Shown: positions 63,726 to 64,000 of the stretch, one piece after another
How positions within the stretch are numbered: position 1 is the first letter of the stretch
How the letters are laid out: each line of letters opens with the position of its first letter
Program-made: the position numbers and the translations under genes
Notes under the pieces: model-generated
The model's database searches: none
What the model was told of the DNA's origin: nothing
Seen by the model: the letters and a program-made list of their open reading frames with translations, nothing else
Source: Pseudomonas sp. ATCC 13867
GTDB lineage: Bacteria; Pseudomonadota; Gammaproteobacteria; Pseudomonadales; Pseudomonadaceae
Assembly: GCF_000349845.1 (NCBI RefSeq)
Contig: NC_020829.1
Span: forward strand, 620,001-684,000
Direction: 5' to 3'
Length of the DNA stretch: 64,000 nucleotides

Positions 63726-64000
63726 TTATTCGCCGGTGTACTCGTAGGGTTCGATGCGACTCGCCTGCATCTGGTAGCCCGCCTCCGCCAGGTCGCTTTC
63801 CACGGCCTTCACGCTGAGCGTGCCGATGATCCAGAACGGCTGGTACAACTCATCCACCTTCACCCCCTTGCCGCCTCGAACATAGACGATCTGGTTCGAC
63901 GGCGGAGCTGGCACGTGGATGCAGGCGCCGTAGTAGGGCACCAACAGGAAGTCGCGCACGGTCTGGCCATCTTCCTCCATTTCCAGAGGCACGATGTAGC
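63726..64000 (-). CDS. DUF3299 family protein, C-terminal part (5' end outside window)
   Basis: The frame is open to the window edge; 90 residues are visible. The segment VPLEMEEDGQTVRDFLLVPY, then YGACIHVPAPPSNQIVYV matches the DUF3299 core, in which a Cys-Ile-His motif follows YFGA/YYGA. Members are often secreted or lipoproteins, but the N-terminus is not in view. It is on the same strand as ompW and upstream of it. Confidence 0.8.
   Translation of the reverse strand, partial: YIVPLEMEEDGQTVRDFLLVPYYGACIHVPAPPSNQIVYVRGGKGVKVDELYQPFWIIGTLSVKAVESDLAEAGYQMQASRIEPYEYTGE

Overview
The window is chromosomal DNA of a high-GC gammaproteobacterium, almost certainly a Pseudomonas of the P. aeruginosa / nitroreducens / citronellolis type. 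The evidence is the ribosomal cluster followed by katA, bfrA, uvrA, a YajR-like transporter and ssb in the order known from P. aeruginosa, a P. aeruginosa-style cobalamin gene set, and many copies of a Pseudomonas REP palindrome (core GAGCGAGCTTGCTCGCGAAC).

Layout. (1) 1-12934: the end of the S10 operon, the whole spc operon with secY, and the alpha operon with rpoA, all on the + strand, with hairpins between rpsN and rpsH, after rpmJ and after rplQ. (2) 13206-21726: katA, bfrA (FtnA type), an intact 1325-bp IS3-family element inserted between bfrA and uvrA, uvrA, a YajR-like MFS protein and ssb. (3) About 21.8-32.2 kb: a genomic island placed directly after the ssb terminator. It opens with four overlapping genes (three tyrosine recombinases and a small coiled-coil protein, like Tn554 tnpABC, RIT or GMT modules). 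The cargo is visibly AT-rich: a C5-cytosine methyltransferase, a GHKL (MutL/MORC-like) ATPase, a Vsr-like nuclease and an HNH-type protein, which looks like a restriction or defence cassette. (4) 32.4-34.0 kb: a small conserved-looking ORF and an ACS-family MFS transporter. (5) 34.2-54.7 kb: cobalamin synthesis. cobG-cobH-cobI-cobJ (cbiG-cobJ fusion) lie on the - strand behind a B12 riboswitch, cobL-cbiD-cobK on the + strand, and a chlI / VWA chelatase pair on the - strand. cobW-cobN (-) and cbtB-cbtA (+) each have their own riboswitch, placed back to back, and cobE-cobM follow. A DAHP synthase sits inside this block behind what looks like an aromatic-amino-acid attenuator with two leader peptides. 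(6) 54.8-64.0 kb: a MocR-type regulator, ccoG, cysI with its DUF934 partner (carrying an in-frame REP insertion), two sugar-nucleotide epimerase-like genes, a SirB-like membrane protein, ompW and a truncated DUF3299 gene.

How the genes work together. The B12 genes cover most of an oxygen-dependent route (CobI, CobG, CobJ, CobM, CobH, CobK, CobL, CobN) plus CobE, CbiD and the CbiG domain, with ChlI/ChlD-like chelatase partners and cobalt import (CbtAB). Three riboswitches should shut down synthesis and cobalt uptake when B12 is plentiful. The island carries its own integration machinery and a methylase-ATPase-nuclease set of much lower GC than its surroundings, so it is the clearest acquired region and the best place to look for an undescribed defence system.
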